Of a stretch of 64,000 nt of DNA, positions 7,653 through 16,074 are shown piece after piece. Source of the stretch: Streptomyces sp. DG2A-72 (GTDB taxonomy: Bacteria; Actinomycetota; Actinomycetes; Streptomycetales; Streptomycetaceae); NCBI RefSeq assembly GCF_030499575.1, contig NZ_JASTLC010000001.1, forward strand, positions 8,146,001 to 8,210,000. Reading direction: 5' to 3'. Under the pieces are notes generated by a model that did not search any database, was not told where the DNA came from, and saw nothing but the letters and a program-made list of their open reading frames with translations. Position 1 is the stretch's first letter; each line of letters begins with the position of its first letter. A program made the translations under genes and the position numbers.

Positions 7653-8944
7653 GCATCGACAAGACCTCCACGTCCCCGCAGGACGCGCACGCCGTCGAGA
7701 ACCCCGAGGCCGCCGCGGCCGCGGTGACCGCGGTCGACCCGCGGCTCCTGGTGCGCGAGCGGGGCCTGGCCGGCTACCTCGGCGAGTTCAAGCGGAAGAT
7801 GAAGGCGGGCGAGCTGGGCTCCCTGCCGGTCATCGTCGGCCTGGTCGTCATCTGCGTCGTCTTCCAGTCCCTCAACTCGGCGTTCCTGTCCGCACAGAAC
7901 ATCAGTGACATCACCGTCACGATGGTCGGCACGGGCATGATCTCCGTCGGCATCGTCTTCGTGCTGCTGCTCGGCGAGATCGACCTGTCGGTCGGCTCGG
8001 TCAGCGGCGCGGCCAGCGCCATCGCGGCCGTCCTCGCCGTCAATCAGGGCTGGCCGGAGTGGATGGCGGTGCTGTTCGCCGTCGCCGCGGGTGCGGCCAT
8101 CGGCGCGGCACACGGCTTCTTCTTCGCGGTGCTCGGCGCTCCCGCCTTCGCCGTGACCCTGGCGGGTCTGCTGTTCTGGCTGGGCTTCATGCTCCAGACG
8201 CTGGGCGAGAACGGCACGATCAACCTCGACAGCGACGGCTTCATCGGCAATCTGACCACGTACTTCTTCAGCGACGTGGCCGCCGCGTACGGCCTCGCGA
8301 TCGTGATGGTCGCCGTCTTCTTCATCACGTCCTTCCTGGGCAACCGGCGCCGGGAGGCGGCGGGCGTCCCGTCCCGGCCGCTCAGCGACACGCTCCTGCG
8401 GACGGTGCTGCTGGCCATCGTCTCCTTCGCCGCGGCGGCCATGTACAACCAGTACAAGGGTCTGCCGCTGGCCACGGTGATCTTCCTGGGCTTCCTGTTC
8501 CTGACCGACTTCGTGCTGCGCCGCACCTCGTACGGCCGCAAGATCTTCGCCCTCGGCGGCAGCGTGGAGGCGTCCCGCCGTGCGGGCATCAACGTCACCG
8601 CCGTACGGATCTCCGTGTTCGCGATCTCCGGTGGGTTCGCGGCCATCGGCGGTCTGTTCCTGGCCTCGAAGATCGCGTCCGCCAACCAGAGCGCGGGAAC
8701 TGGTGACCTGCTGATGAACGCGATCGCCGCGGCGGTCATCGGCGGCACGAGTCTCTTCGGTGGGCGTGGACGTACGTGGAACGCGCTCCTCGGTGTGCTG
8801 GTGATCGTCTCCATCCAGTACGGGCTGCAGTTGGAGTCCATCGCCGAGCCGGTGAAGTACATGATCACCGCGGGTGTTCTGCTGACGACGGTGGTCATTG
8901 ACTCGATCACCCGTCGGACGCAGAAGACGGCAGGTCGTGCCTAG
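7649..8944 (+). CDS. xylH: XylH-like xylose ABC permease
   Basis: This membrane permease (431 aa) belongs to the branched-chain/ribose permease family. It has a hydrophilic N-terminus of about 60 residues, then roughly ten hydrophobic segments. The family motif GEIDLSVGSV is near residue 110 and the conserved loop ASRRAGINVTAVRISVFAISG follows late in the chain. The GTG start overlaps the xylG stop by 4 bp (GTGA) and follows GGGGAGG, so translation is coupled. Two strong hairpins follow the gene. Confidence 0.87.
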   Translation: MSIDKTSTSPQDAHAVENPEAAAAAVTAVDPRLLVRERGLAGYLGEFKRKMKAGELGSLPVIVGLVVICVVFQSLNSAFLSAQNISDITVTMVGTGMISVGIVFVLLLGEIDLSVGSVSGAASAIAAVLAVNQGWPEWMAVLFAVAAGAAIGAAHGFFFAVLGAPAFAVTLAGLLFWLGFMLQTLGENGTINLDSDGFIGNLTTYFFSDVAAAYGLAIVMVAVFFITSFLGNRRREAAGVPSRPLSDTLLRTVLLAIVSFAAAAMYNQYKGLPLATVIFLGFLFLTDFVLRRTSYGRKIFALGGSVEASRRAGINVTAVRISVFAISGGFAAIGGLFLASKIASANQSAGTGDLLMNAIAAAVIGGTSLFGGRGRTWNALLGVLVIVSIQYGLQLESIAEPVKYMITAGVLLTTVVIDSITRRTQKTAGRA

Positions 8945-8951
8945 ACAGGTT

Positions 8952-9039
8952 GTTCGCGGGCTGTGGGCCGGCTGTGGCTGGTCGCGCCCACGCGGCGGAG
9001 CCGCATATTGACACAGCCCCGCGCCCCTGACGGGGCGCG
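8952..9039 (+). repeat. Dispersed palindromic repeat, copy A
   Basis: Most complete copy of a repeat seen at least four times in this window. It has a variable part rich in ctgtgg, then gcgcccacgcggcggagccg, catat, and cagccccgcgcccctg. Related copies lie at 41243-41288 and 43700-43747, and an inverted one at 63634-63677. Its right end forms a hairpin (cgcgcccc/ggggcgcg, 9020-9039), so here it also serves as a terminator after xylH. Confidence 0.7.
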
Positions 9040-9040
9040 A

Positions 9041-9074
9041 CTGTTGCCCGGCATCTTCAGGTGCCGGGCAACAG
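9041..9074 (+). terminator. Terminator of the xyl operon
   Basis: Perfect 13-bp stem (ctgttgcccggca / tgccgggcaacag) around an 8-base loop, directly after the hairpin of the dispersed repeat and before dxs. Streptomyces terminators often lack a U-tract, as here. Confidence 0.75.
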
Positions 9075-9216
9075 TCATGTCGTAGGAACGCCACAACTTG
9101 GGTACAGCCGATCGCGTGACCTATGACGCACCGCCCGGGCATCGCCCGCCCAGGCGGAACATTAGACTCGACAGGCCCGGCAACAGCTCGATCAGCTCTA
9201 CTGCAAGGAGGCACGG

Positions 9217-11136
9217 GTGCCGCTGCTGACCCGCATCAGGGGACCGCGCGATCTGGACCGGCTCAGCCTGGAGGAGCTGGCCCTGCTGGCAGAGGAGATC
9301 CGGACCTTCCTGGTCGAAGCCGTCTCCAAGACCGGCGGCCACCTCGGCCCGAACCTCGGCGTGGTCGAGCTCACCATCGCGCTGCACCGGGTCTTCGACT
9401 CACCCAAGGACAAGGTGCTCTGGGACACCGGCCACCAGTCCTATGTGCACAAGCTGCTCACCGGCCGCCAGGACTTCAGCAGGCTGAAGATGAAGGGCGG
9501 TCTGTCCGGCTACCCCTCGCAGGCCGAGTCCGAGCACGACGTCATCGAGAACTCGCACGCCTCCACGGTCCTCGGCTGGGCCGACGGCCTCGCGAAAGCG
9601 AACGAGATCCGCAAACGCGACGACCACGTGGTCGCCGTGATTGGTGACGGCGCCCTGACCGGCGGCATGGCCTGGGAAGCCCTCAACAACATCGCCGAGG
9701 CCAAGGACCGCCCGCTCGTCATCGTCGTCAACGACAACGAGCGGTCGTACGCGCCCACCATCGGCGGTCTCGCCAACCACCTGGCCACGCTGCGGACGAC
9801 CGACGGGTACGAGCGCTTCCTCACCCGGACGAAGGAGATCCTCGACCGCACGCCCGTCGTCGGCAGGCCGCTCTACGAGACCCTCCACGGCGCCAAGAAG
9901 GGCCTGAAGGACTTCATCGCGCCCCAGGGCATGTTCGAGGACCTCGGCCTGAAGTACGTCGGCCCGATCGACGGCCATGACATCGAGGCCCTGGAGTCGG
10001 CGCTGGCCCGCGCCAAGCGCTTCGGCGGCCCGGTCATCGTGCACTGCCTCACCGAGAAGGGCCGCGGCTACCAGCCCGCCCTCCAGGACGAGGCCGACCG
10101 CTTCCACGGCATCGGCCCCATCCACCCCGACACGGGCCTGCCGATCAAGGCGTCGGGCTCCGACTGGACCTCCGTCTTCGGTGAGGAGATGGTGCGGCTC
10201 GGCACGGAGCGCGAGGACATCGTGGCGATCACCGCGGCGATGCTCCAGCCGGTCGGCCTCAAGAAGTTCGCCGACACCTTCCCGGACCGGGTCTACGACG
10301 TCGGGATCGCCGAGCAGCACGGCGCCGTCTCCGCGGCGGGCCTGGCCACGGGCGGTCTGCATCCGGTGTTCGCGGTGTACGCCACATTCCTCAATCGTGC
10401 CTTCGACCAGGTCCTGATGGATGTCGCCCTCCACAAGTGCGGTGTGACTTTCGTACTGGACCGGGCCGGCGTCACCGGCACCGACGGCGCCTCCCACAAC
10501 GGCATGTGGGACATGTCGATCCTCCAGGTCGTCCCCGGGCTGCGGCTGGCCGCCCCGCGCGACGCCGACCAGGTCCGCGCCCAGCTGCGCGAGGCCGTCG
10601 ACGTGACCGACGCGCCGACCGTGGTCCGCTTCTCGAAGGGCGCCGTCGGCCCCGCCGTACCCGCCGTGGGCCGTGTCGGCGGCATGGACGTACTGCGCGA
10701 GCCGGGGACGCAGACGCCGGACGTGCTCCTCGTCTCGGTGGGCGCCCTAGCGCCGATGTGCCTGGAGATCGCCTCCCTGCTCGACAAGCAGGGCATCTCC
10801 ACGACCGTAGTCGACCCGCGCTGGGTCAAGCCGGTCGACGAGGCCATGGCGCCCCTCGCCGAGCGGCACCGCGTGGTCGTCACCGTCGAGGACAACTCCC
10901 GCGTCGGCGGTGTCGGTTCGACGATCGCCCAGGCACTGCGCGACGCCGGCGTCGACGTCCCGCTGCGTGACTTCGGCATCCCGCCGCGCTTCCTCGACCA
11001 CGCCTCCCGCAAGGAGGTCATGGCCGAGATCGGGCTGACCGCACCCGACATCGCCCGCCAGGTCACGGGACTGGTCTCCAAGCTGGACGGCCGGTTCGAC
11101 CGTCCGGAGGCCACCGTGGAGCCCGCGCGCGACTAG
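9217..11136 (+). CDS. dxs: 1-deoxy-D-xylulose-5-phosphate synthase
   Basis: This thiamin-diphosphate enzyme condenses pyruvate and glyceraldehyde-3-phosphate in the first step of the MEP isoprenoid pathway. It is 639 aa, the normal length. Visible motifs include [16 protein letters not shown] near residue 144 (cofactor/Mg binding), EKGRGYQPA, and the transketolase pyrimidine domain with [13 protein letters not shown] and [11 protein letters not shown]. The C-terminal domain has [11 protein letters not shown]. The GTG start follows AAGGAGG. It is monocistronic by appearance, with hairpins on both sides. Confidence 0.95.
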   Translation: MPLLTRIRGPRDLDRLSLEELALLAEEIRTFLVEAVSKTGGHLGPNLGVVELTIALHRVFDSPKDKVLWDTGHQSYVHKLLTGRQDFSRLKMKGGLSGYPSQAESEHDVIENSHASTVLGWADGLAKANEIRKRDDHVVAVIGDGALTGGMAWEALNNIAEAKDRPLVIVVNDNERSYAPTIGGLANHLATLRTTDGYERFLTRTKEILDRTPVVGRPLYETLHGAKKGLKDFIAPQGMFEDLGLKYVGPIDGHDIEALESALARAKRFGGPVIVHCLTEKGRGYQPALQDEADRFHGIGPIHPDTGLPIKASGSDWTSVFGEEMVRLGTEREDIVAITAAMLQPVGLKKFADTFPDRVYDVGIAEQHGAVSAAGLATGGLHPVFAVYATFLNRAFDQVLMDVALHKCGVTFVLDRAGVTGTDGASHNGMWDMSILQVVPGLRLAAPRDADQVRAQLREAVDVTDAPTVVRFSKGAVGPAVPAVGRVGGMDVLREPGTQTPDVLLVSVGALAPMCLEIASLLDKQGISTTVVDPRWVKPVDEAMAPLAERHRVVVTVEDNSRVGGVGSTIAQALRDAGVDVPLRDFGIPPRFLDHASRKEVMAEIGLTAPDIARQVTGLVSKLDGRFDRPEATVEPARD

Positions 11137-11152
11137 CGCCTCACCTCGCGTC

Positions 11153-11202
11153 CGGATGGGCCGGTTTCACCACCGCGAAGGGTGGTGAAACCGGCCCATC
11201 CG
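11153..11202. terminator. Strong terminator after dxs
   Basis: A perfect 22-bp stem (11153-11174 with 11181-11202) and a 6-base loop, 17 bp after the dxs stop. It is symmetrical, so it could work from either strand. It separates dxs from the permease gene. Confidence 0.85.
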
Positions 11203-11284
11203 TGTGAAACGAACCGCGCCGGGGCATACGCACCACGCCCCCTCTCGATCATGTCGAGGACGACACAGCGTGGGAGGTACGCCC

Positions 11285-12811
11285 GTGAGCAGCACCCTCT
11301 TCAGGACGAAGAAGGTCGAGCAGTCCATCCTCGATACCGAGGAACCCGAGCACGCGCTCAAGAAATCCTTGTCCGCGCTCGATCTGACGGTGTTCGGCGT
11401 CGGCGTCATCATCGGCACCGGAATCTTCGTCCTCACCGGTACGGTCGCCAAGAACAACGCCGGTCCCGCCGTCGCGCTGGCCTTCGTCACGGCCGGCGTC
11501 GTCTGCGCGCTCGCCGCGCTCTGCTACGCCGAGTTCGCCTCCACGGTCCCGGTGGCGGGCTCCGCGTACACGTTCTCGTACGCCTCCCTCGGCGAGCTGC
11601 CCGCCTGGATCATCGGCTGGGACCTGGTCCTGGAGTTCGCGCTCGGCACGGCGGTGGTGGCCGTCGGCTGGTCCGGCTACATCGCCTCGCTGATGGACAA
11701 CGCGGGCTGGCAGCTGCCCGAGGCGCTCGGCACCAGAGACGGCGCCGACGGCTTCGGCTTCGACATCCTCGCCGCCGCGCTCGTCCTGCTGCTCACCGCC
11801 ATCCTCGTGGTCGGCACCAAGCTCTCCGCCCGGGTCACCTCGCTCGTCGTCGCCATCAAGGTGACGGTGGTGCTGACCGTGATCATCGCGGGCGCCTTCT
11901 TCATCGACGGCGACAACTACGACCCGTTCATCCCGAAGGCGCAGGCCGTGGAGGCGGGGGATAACCTGCAAGCCCCGCTCATCCAGCTGATGTTCGGCTG
12001 GGCGCCCTCCAACTTCGGCACGATGGGCATCTTCACCGCCGCCTCCGTCGTCTTCTTCGCCTTCATCGGCTTCGACGTCGTCGCCACGGCCGCCGAGGAG
12101 ACCAAGAACCCACAGCGCGACATGCCCCGCGGCATCCTCGGCTCGCTCCTCATCTGCACGGCCCTGTATGTCGCCGTGTCGATCGTCGTGACCGGCATGC
12201 AGCACTACACCGAGCTGTCCATCACCGCCCCGCTCGCCGACGCCTTCAAGGCCACCGGGCATCCCTGGTACGCGGGCTTCATCAGCTTCGGCGCCGCGGT
12301 CGGCCTGACGACGGTCTGCATGATCCTGCTGCTCGGCCAGACCCGGGTCTTCTTCGCGATGAGCCGTGACGGACTGCTGCCGCGCTTCTTCTCCCACGTC
12401 CATCCGCGGTTCAAGACCCCGCACCGGCCGACCATCCTGCTCGGCGTGCTCATCGCGATCCTCGCCGGCTTCACCCCCCTCAGCGAACTGGCGGAGCTGG
12501 TGAACATCGGCACGCTGTTCGCCTTCGTGGTCGTCGCGATCGGTGTGATCATCCTGCGGCGCAGCCGCCCCGACCTGCACCGGGCCTTCCGCACCCCATG
12601 GGTGCCGTTCATCCCGATCCTGTCCGTGTGCGCCTCGCTGTGGCTGATGCTCAACCTGCCCGCCGAGACCTGGGTCCGCTTCGCCGTCTGGATGGCCGCC
12701 GGCTTCGTCGTGTACTTCGTCTACGGCCGCTCTCACAGCCGTCTCGGACGGCACGAGGAGACGGCTGTCAGCGATGTGCTGAAGCCGCCGAAGCCCGGCG
12801 ACGCCCAGTAG
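11285..12811 (+). CDS. APC-family amino acid permease
   Basis: This is a 508-aa cytoplasmic-membrane transporter of the cationic-amino-acid (CAT/YfnA-like) branch of the APC superfamily. It shows the first-helix signature GVGVIIGTGIFVLTG, about twelve or more hydrophobic segments, and the conserved FFAFIGFDVVATAAEETKNP block. The GTG start has GGGAGG seven bases upstream; the longer frame back to 11204 runs into the dxs terminator and is rejected. The substrate is unknown. Confidence 0.85.
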   Translation: MSSTLFRTKKVEQSILDTEEPEHALKKSLSALDLTVFGVGVIIGTGIFVLTGTVAKNNAGPAVALAFVTAGVVCALAALCYAEFASTVPVAGSAYTFSYASLGELPAWIIGWDLVLEFALGTAVVAVGWSGYIASLMDNAGWQLPEALGTRDGADGFGFDILAAALVLLLTAILVVGTKLSARVTSLVVAIKVTVVLTVIIAGAFFIDGDNYDPFIPKAQAVEAGDNLQAPLIQLMFGWAPSNFGTMGIFTAASVVFFAFIGFDVVATAAEETKNPQRDMPRGILGSLLICTALYVAVSIVVTGMQHYTELSITAPLADAFKATGHPWYAGFISFGAAVGLTTVCMILLLGQTRVFFAMSRDGLLPRFFSHVHPRFKTPHRPTILLGVLIAILAGFTPLSELAELVNIGTLFAFVVVAIGVIILRRSRPDLHRAFRTPWVPFIPILSVCASLWLMLNLPAETWVRFAVWMAAGFVVYFVYGRSHSRLGRHEETAVSDVLKPPKPGDAQ

Positions 12812-12911
12812 CCGACCGAGCCACCGATCCGGCCCCGCAGGCCCGCTCCGGCGGAGACCGCGGGGTCGTAGGCTCGCCGGACACGCACCCGACCGGAACG
12901 GCGAGCCATCA

Positions 12912-13217
12912 GTGATCCGAGACCTGTACAACGTGCGGTACACGGGAGGCGAAGGGTCCACCCCGCTCACCGACGAGGAGGAACAGCGCACCAGATCCGC
13001 CCTGTTCCACGAACTCGGCAACCAGATCGCCGAACGCGGCTGGACCCGCTTCCCCGCCTACACCCCGCAGGAGCGCCGCCGTCTGGTCGACGTGGCCCAG
13101 CGACTCACCGCCCACTGGGGGCAGCGGGTGACGGTGGAGGCCGAGGACCAGTGCGGGATGCGGCTGTCGTTGGCCGGGTACGGGATCACCGGCGGCGGAT
13201 CGACCGCGGGCCGGTGA
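12912..13217 (+). CDS. Conserved hypothetical protein, 101 aa
   Basis: A soluble, highly charged small protein with a GTG start. I do not recognise a named domain, although proteins like it seem common in Streptomyces at this locus. The central part (QERRRLVDVAQRLTAHWGQRVTVEAEDQ) could be a short alpha/beta DNA- or RNA-binding fold. Its last 32 bases overlap the 3' end of the convergent NYN gene, so one of the two 3' ends could be shorter in life. Confidence 0.6.
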   Translation: MIRDLYNVRYTGGEGSTPLTDEEEQRTRSALFHELGNQIAERGWTRFPAYTPQERRRLVDVAQRLTAHWGQRVTVEAEDQCGMRLSLAGYGITGGGSTAGR

Positions 13218-13560
13218 CCTCGGCTCCCAACTCCGTCACCCGGCGCCGAAGTTCACGGTCGGCCGTGACGACGAGACAGTCCCGGCCGCCCGCCCGCGCG
13301 ACCAGCTCGACCGTGTGGTCGTCCCCGCTCCCGCTCGCCCCCTCGACCCGTACGCCGGGCACGGATTCGACCCCCCGAGCGGCCCCCTCGACCACGAGCA
13401 CGATCTCCACGGGCCCGGGATGCCCCGGTACCCCGTCGGCAGCCAGCACATCCCGCAACCGCGCCGCGGCCCCACGCCGATCCCGCCACCACCCATCGGG
13501 AACCGACCCGACGACATTGGCGCCGTCGACGATGAGGAGCAGCGGGGATACGTCATCCAT
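13186..13560 (-). CDS. NYN/YacP-like PIN-superfamily nuclease
   Basis: This 124-aa NYN domain has LLIVDGANVVGS at the start (first catalytic Asp), DDHTVELVARA in the middle and CLVVTADRELRRRVTELGAEV near the end. That is the acidic pattern of PIN-like metal-dependent RNases. The ATG at 13560 (MDDVSP) is preferred over an upstream in-frame ATG. The C-terminal GPRSIRRR tail overlaps the convergent neighbour. The function is presumed RNA cleavage or binding. Confidence 0.72.
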   Translation of the reverse strand: MDDVSPLLLIVDGANVVGSVPDGWWRDRRGAAARLRDVLAADGVPGHPGPVEIVLVVEGAARGVESVPGVRVEGASGSGDDHTVELVARAGGRDCLVVTADRELRRRVTELGAEVTGPRSIRRR

Positions 13561-13600
13561 GGGTCCAGGGTCGCACGCGAGCGCCGCCACCTCCGCTGAG

Positions 13601-13855
13601 CTGCGGGCGTGCGGCGGGGGCGGTGCCCACCGAGCTGGCAGCAGGCCGCCGTCGAGTCAGGTTGCGGGCATGGGTGCCGCGGAGCCGGCGCCCACCCAGC
13701 TGGCGGCAGGCAGCCGTCTGGTCAGGTTGCGGGCATGCGTGCCGCGGGGGCGGTGCCACCCAGCAGGCGGCAGGCCGCCGTCCAGTCCGTCCAGTCAGGC
13801 TGCGGGCATGCGTGCCGCCTGGGGCGGCACGGGTGGGCGCAGGCGGCACCCCGTC
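13601..13855 (+). repeat. GC-rich imperfect tandem repeat
   Basis: About three and a half diverged copies of a 61-73-bp unit. Copies begin at 13601, 13662, 13727 and 13800 with (c/t)tgcgggc(a/g)tg, and contain gccgcgg, cacccagctggcggcaggc and gccgtc. It fills the 342-bp gap between the divergently transcribed NYN and dehydrogenase genes; no credible gene lies in it. Each unit can fold into GC hairpins. Confidence 0.7.
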
Positions 13856-13902
13856 AGCGCCGGGCTGCGCGACGCACCCCTGTCCAGCCCCCACCCCGGC
13901 GC

Positions 13903-14793
13903 TCAGTCCTCCGACTTCTCGTCAAAGCTGGCGAAATACGCCGCCACCATGTCCTCGCCCCCATGCCCCTGCACAACCGCCCGCTCCAACCGCTCCGCAC
14001 CGGCCGCCGCGCCATCCAGCCGCACCCCCCGCCGCTCACCCGCCTCGACGATTAGCCGCGCGTCCTTCGCCGCCGTCGTCACCGCGAACTGAGGGGGCGT
14101 CAGCCGGTCCTCCAGCACGAGCCCGGCCTTCGCCCGCAGGTACCCCATGTCGAGCGGCCCACCCGCGATGAGGTCGAAGAACCCCTGGGGATCCACCTCG
14201 AGCGCCTTGGCCAGCGCCAGCACCTCACCGGTGGCGTTGGTCGCGGCGATCACCCAGCTGTTGGCCACCAGCTTCAGCCGCGTCGCGGTACCCGCCGCCC
14301 CGTCCTCCCCGGTCCACACGGTGCGCGCACCGACCGCGTCGAACACCGGCGTCACGGTCTCCCGCCCCCGCTCCGGCCCGGCAGCGAGCACGGTGAGCTG
14401 CCCGGCCTCGGCGGGCTGCCGGGTGCCCAGCACGGGCGCGTCGTAGAACACCAGGTCGTGTCCCTGGGCGAACGCGGCCAGATCGGCGATCGATTCGAGA
14501 CCGGCGGTGGTGGACTGCATCCAGACGGCGCCGGGACGCAGGCCGGGCGCGGCCTCGTCCATGACGTCCAGCGCGGCGGGACTGTCGTAGAGCATGGTCA
14601 GTACGACATCGGCGCCCCGGACGGCGTCGGCGGGCGTGTCGGCGATGTACGCGCCGTCGGCGGCGAGGGGCTCCGCCTTGGCGCGGGTGCGGTTCCAGGC
14701 CCGCACGGAGAGCCCGGACTTCGCGAGGTTACGGGCCATCGCGGCCCCCATGATCCCGGTGCCCAGGACGCTCACGGTCAGCTGGTCGGTCAT
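13903..14793 (-). CDS. NAD(P)-dependent beta-hydroxyacid dehydrogenase
   Basis: This 296-aa dehydrogenase belongs to the 3-hydroxyisobutyrate/6-phosphogluconate family. The Rossmann motif VLGTGIMGAAMARNL is at residues 9-23. The substrate-site strand YDAPVLGTRQPAEAGQLTVLAAG corresponds to the family DAPVSGG motif but has LGT in place of SGG. The catalytic Lys segment is ATRLKLVANSW. The ATG at 14793 gives the standard length; a much longer open frame upstream is a GC artefact. The substrate is unknown. Confidence 0.82.
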   Translation of the reverse strand: MTDQLTVSVLGTGIMGAAMARNLAKSGLSVRAWNRTRAKAEPLAADGAYIADTPADAVRGADVVLTMLYDSPAALDVMDEAAPGLRPGAVWMQSTTAGLESIADLAAFAQGHDLVFYDAPVLGTRQPAEAGQLTVLAAGPERGRETVTPVFDAVGARTVWTGEDGAAGTATRLKLVANSWVIAATNATGEVLALAKALEVDPQGFFDLIAGGPLDMGYLRAKAGLVLEDRLTPPQFAVTTAAKDARLIVEAGERRGVRLDGAAAGAERLERAVVQGHGGEDMVAAYFASFDEKSED

Positions 14794-14991
14794 CTGCGTC
14801 AACTTTCTGTGTCGCGGGTGTGCGGGAGTGCCGCGTCTGTACAACTTATGGGAAGGAGCCTGCCCGGTTTCGGCGCCGGAAGACGCGGACGACGCCGTCC
14901 GGCCGCGCATGACGAGTGTCGGCTCCGCGTGGCTGTGACCAGGCGGGAGTCCGATCCCCGGTACGCGGTCCGCCCCGAATAGAGTGAGGCG

Positions 14992-16008
14992 GTGAACGGC
15001 GACTGGCTCATCCGCGGCCGAGACGGCCGCCTCGGCGTCTACTGGCCGTCGAACGACGCCGTCCTGTGCCGGGCGGAACGCGTCCCCGGCGGCCCGTGGG
15101 ACCCCCCGCGCCGCGTGGGCGGCGAGCAGAGTGTGCAGGCGGGGTTCGCGGTCGGCCAGGGCGCCGACGGCTACGCCCATCTGGTCGCCTGGCGGCCCAC
15201 TGGGCAGGGCGAGTCGGGCCTGGTGCACTCCACACACTTCCGGCCCCTGCTCGCGCCCCTGGACTGGATCCCGATCGGCCATCCCCAAAAGAACGGCGAG
15301 CGGACCGGCACCCCCGCCGTCACCGTCGACGCCGAGGGACGGGCGTACCTCTTCGTGCGCAACCGCGGCAAGGGCGTCCACACCATCAACCAGAAGGAAC
15401 GCGGCGGCTGGAACGGCTGGCACAACCTCAGGGGCTCCAGGGTGCACGAGGAACTCGTCGCCGTCACCGGGGAGTCGGGCCTCGTCGAGGTGTACGCCAC
15501 CAACCCCGACGGGATCCTGAGCTGGCATCAGCAGGAACCCGGCGCCCGCCCGGTCGCGGCCGATCCACTGCCCCTCCGCATCGAGCCGGGCACGCTGAGC
15601 GCGCTGCCGACCTCGAAGGAGCACACGACGCTGTTCTTCGCGGACCCCGAGGGCATGCTGTACGCGTGGCGGCCGGGCGGCGACCCGGTCGCGCTCATCG
15701 CCGCCGTGGGCCCAGGCCCGGTGGCCACCCTCCGCTGTGTCCTGGACGGCCATGACTGCACCCTGCTCGCGCAGCGCTCGGCCTCCGGCCGGGTGGCCTT
15801 CGCCGCCTACCCGACCGAACTGGAGTCGGCGGGCCTGTGGTGGACGGAGTCCGGCCCGCAGCTCCCGGCAGGCACCCGGGTCGCCCTGGCGGAGGACGCC
15901 GAGGGACGCGTCGTGGCCGCCAGCATGACCCCGGACGGTGTCCTGCGCCTCGCCCGGCAGAAGGACGAGCCCGGCCTCGCGCTCGCCGCCTGGCAGGAAG
16001 ACCTCTGA
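14992..16008 (+). CDS. Beta-propeller-like protein, function unknown
   Basis: This 338-aa protein has a GTG start and no signal peptide. Repeating blade-like units are visible, each with a Gly-Arg/aromatic strand and an x-W motif (VYWPSN, HLVAWRPTG, AYLFVRNRG, WNGWHNL, ILSWHQQEP, LYAWRPGG). This suggests a PLL/tectonin-like propeller of six or seven blades. Such folds bind sugars or other proteins. No catalytic residues are evident. It converges on fadB across a terminator. Confidence 0.6.
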   Translation: MNGDWLIRGRDGRLGVYWPSNDAVLCRAERVPGGPWDPPRRVGGEQSVQAGFAVGQGADGYAHLVAWRPTGQGESGLVHSTHFRPLLAPLDWIPIGHPQKNGERTGTPAVTVDAEGRAYLFVRNRGKGVHTINQKERGGWNGWHNLRGSRVHEELVAVTGESGLVEVYATNPDGILSWHQQEPGARPVAADPLPLRIEPGTLSALPTSKEHTTLFFADPEGMLYAWRPGGDPVALIAAVGPGPVATLRCVLDGHDCTLLAQRSASGRVAFAAYPTELESAGLWWTESGPQLPAGTRVALAEDAEGRVVAASMTPDGVLRLARQKDEPGLALAAWQEDL

Positions 16009-16020
16009 CCACGACAACGC

Positions 16021-16056
16021 CGGTGCCCCGCACACCGGTTGGCGTGCGGGGCACCG
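16021..16056. terminator. Bidirectional terminator between convergent genes
   Basis: Perfect 13-bp stem cggtgccccgcac / gtgcggggcaccg with a 10-base loop, between the stop codons of the propeller gene and fadB. It probably ends both transcripts. Confidence 0.8.
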
Positions 16057-16074
16057 ACGTACATCACCAGCGGT

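Noticed and set aside
13601..13855. CRISPR array
   Set aside because: Units are 61-73 bp, imperfect and contiguous, without constant repeats separated by unique spacers, and there are no cas genes.
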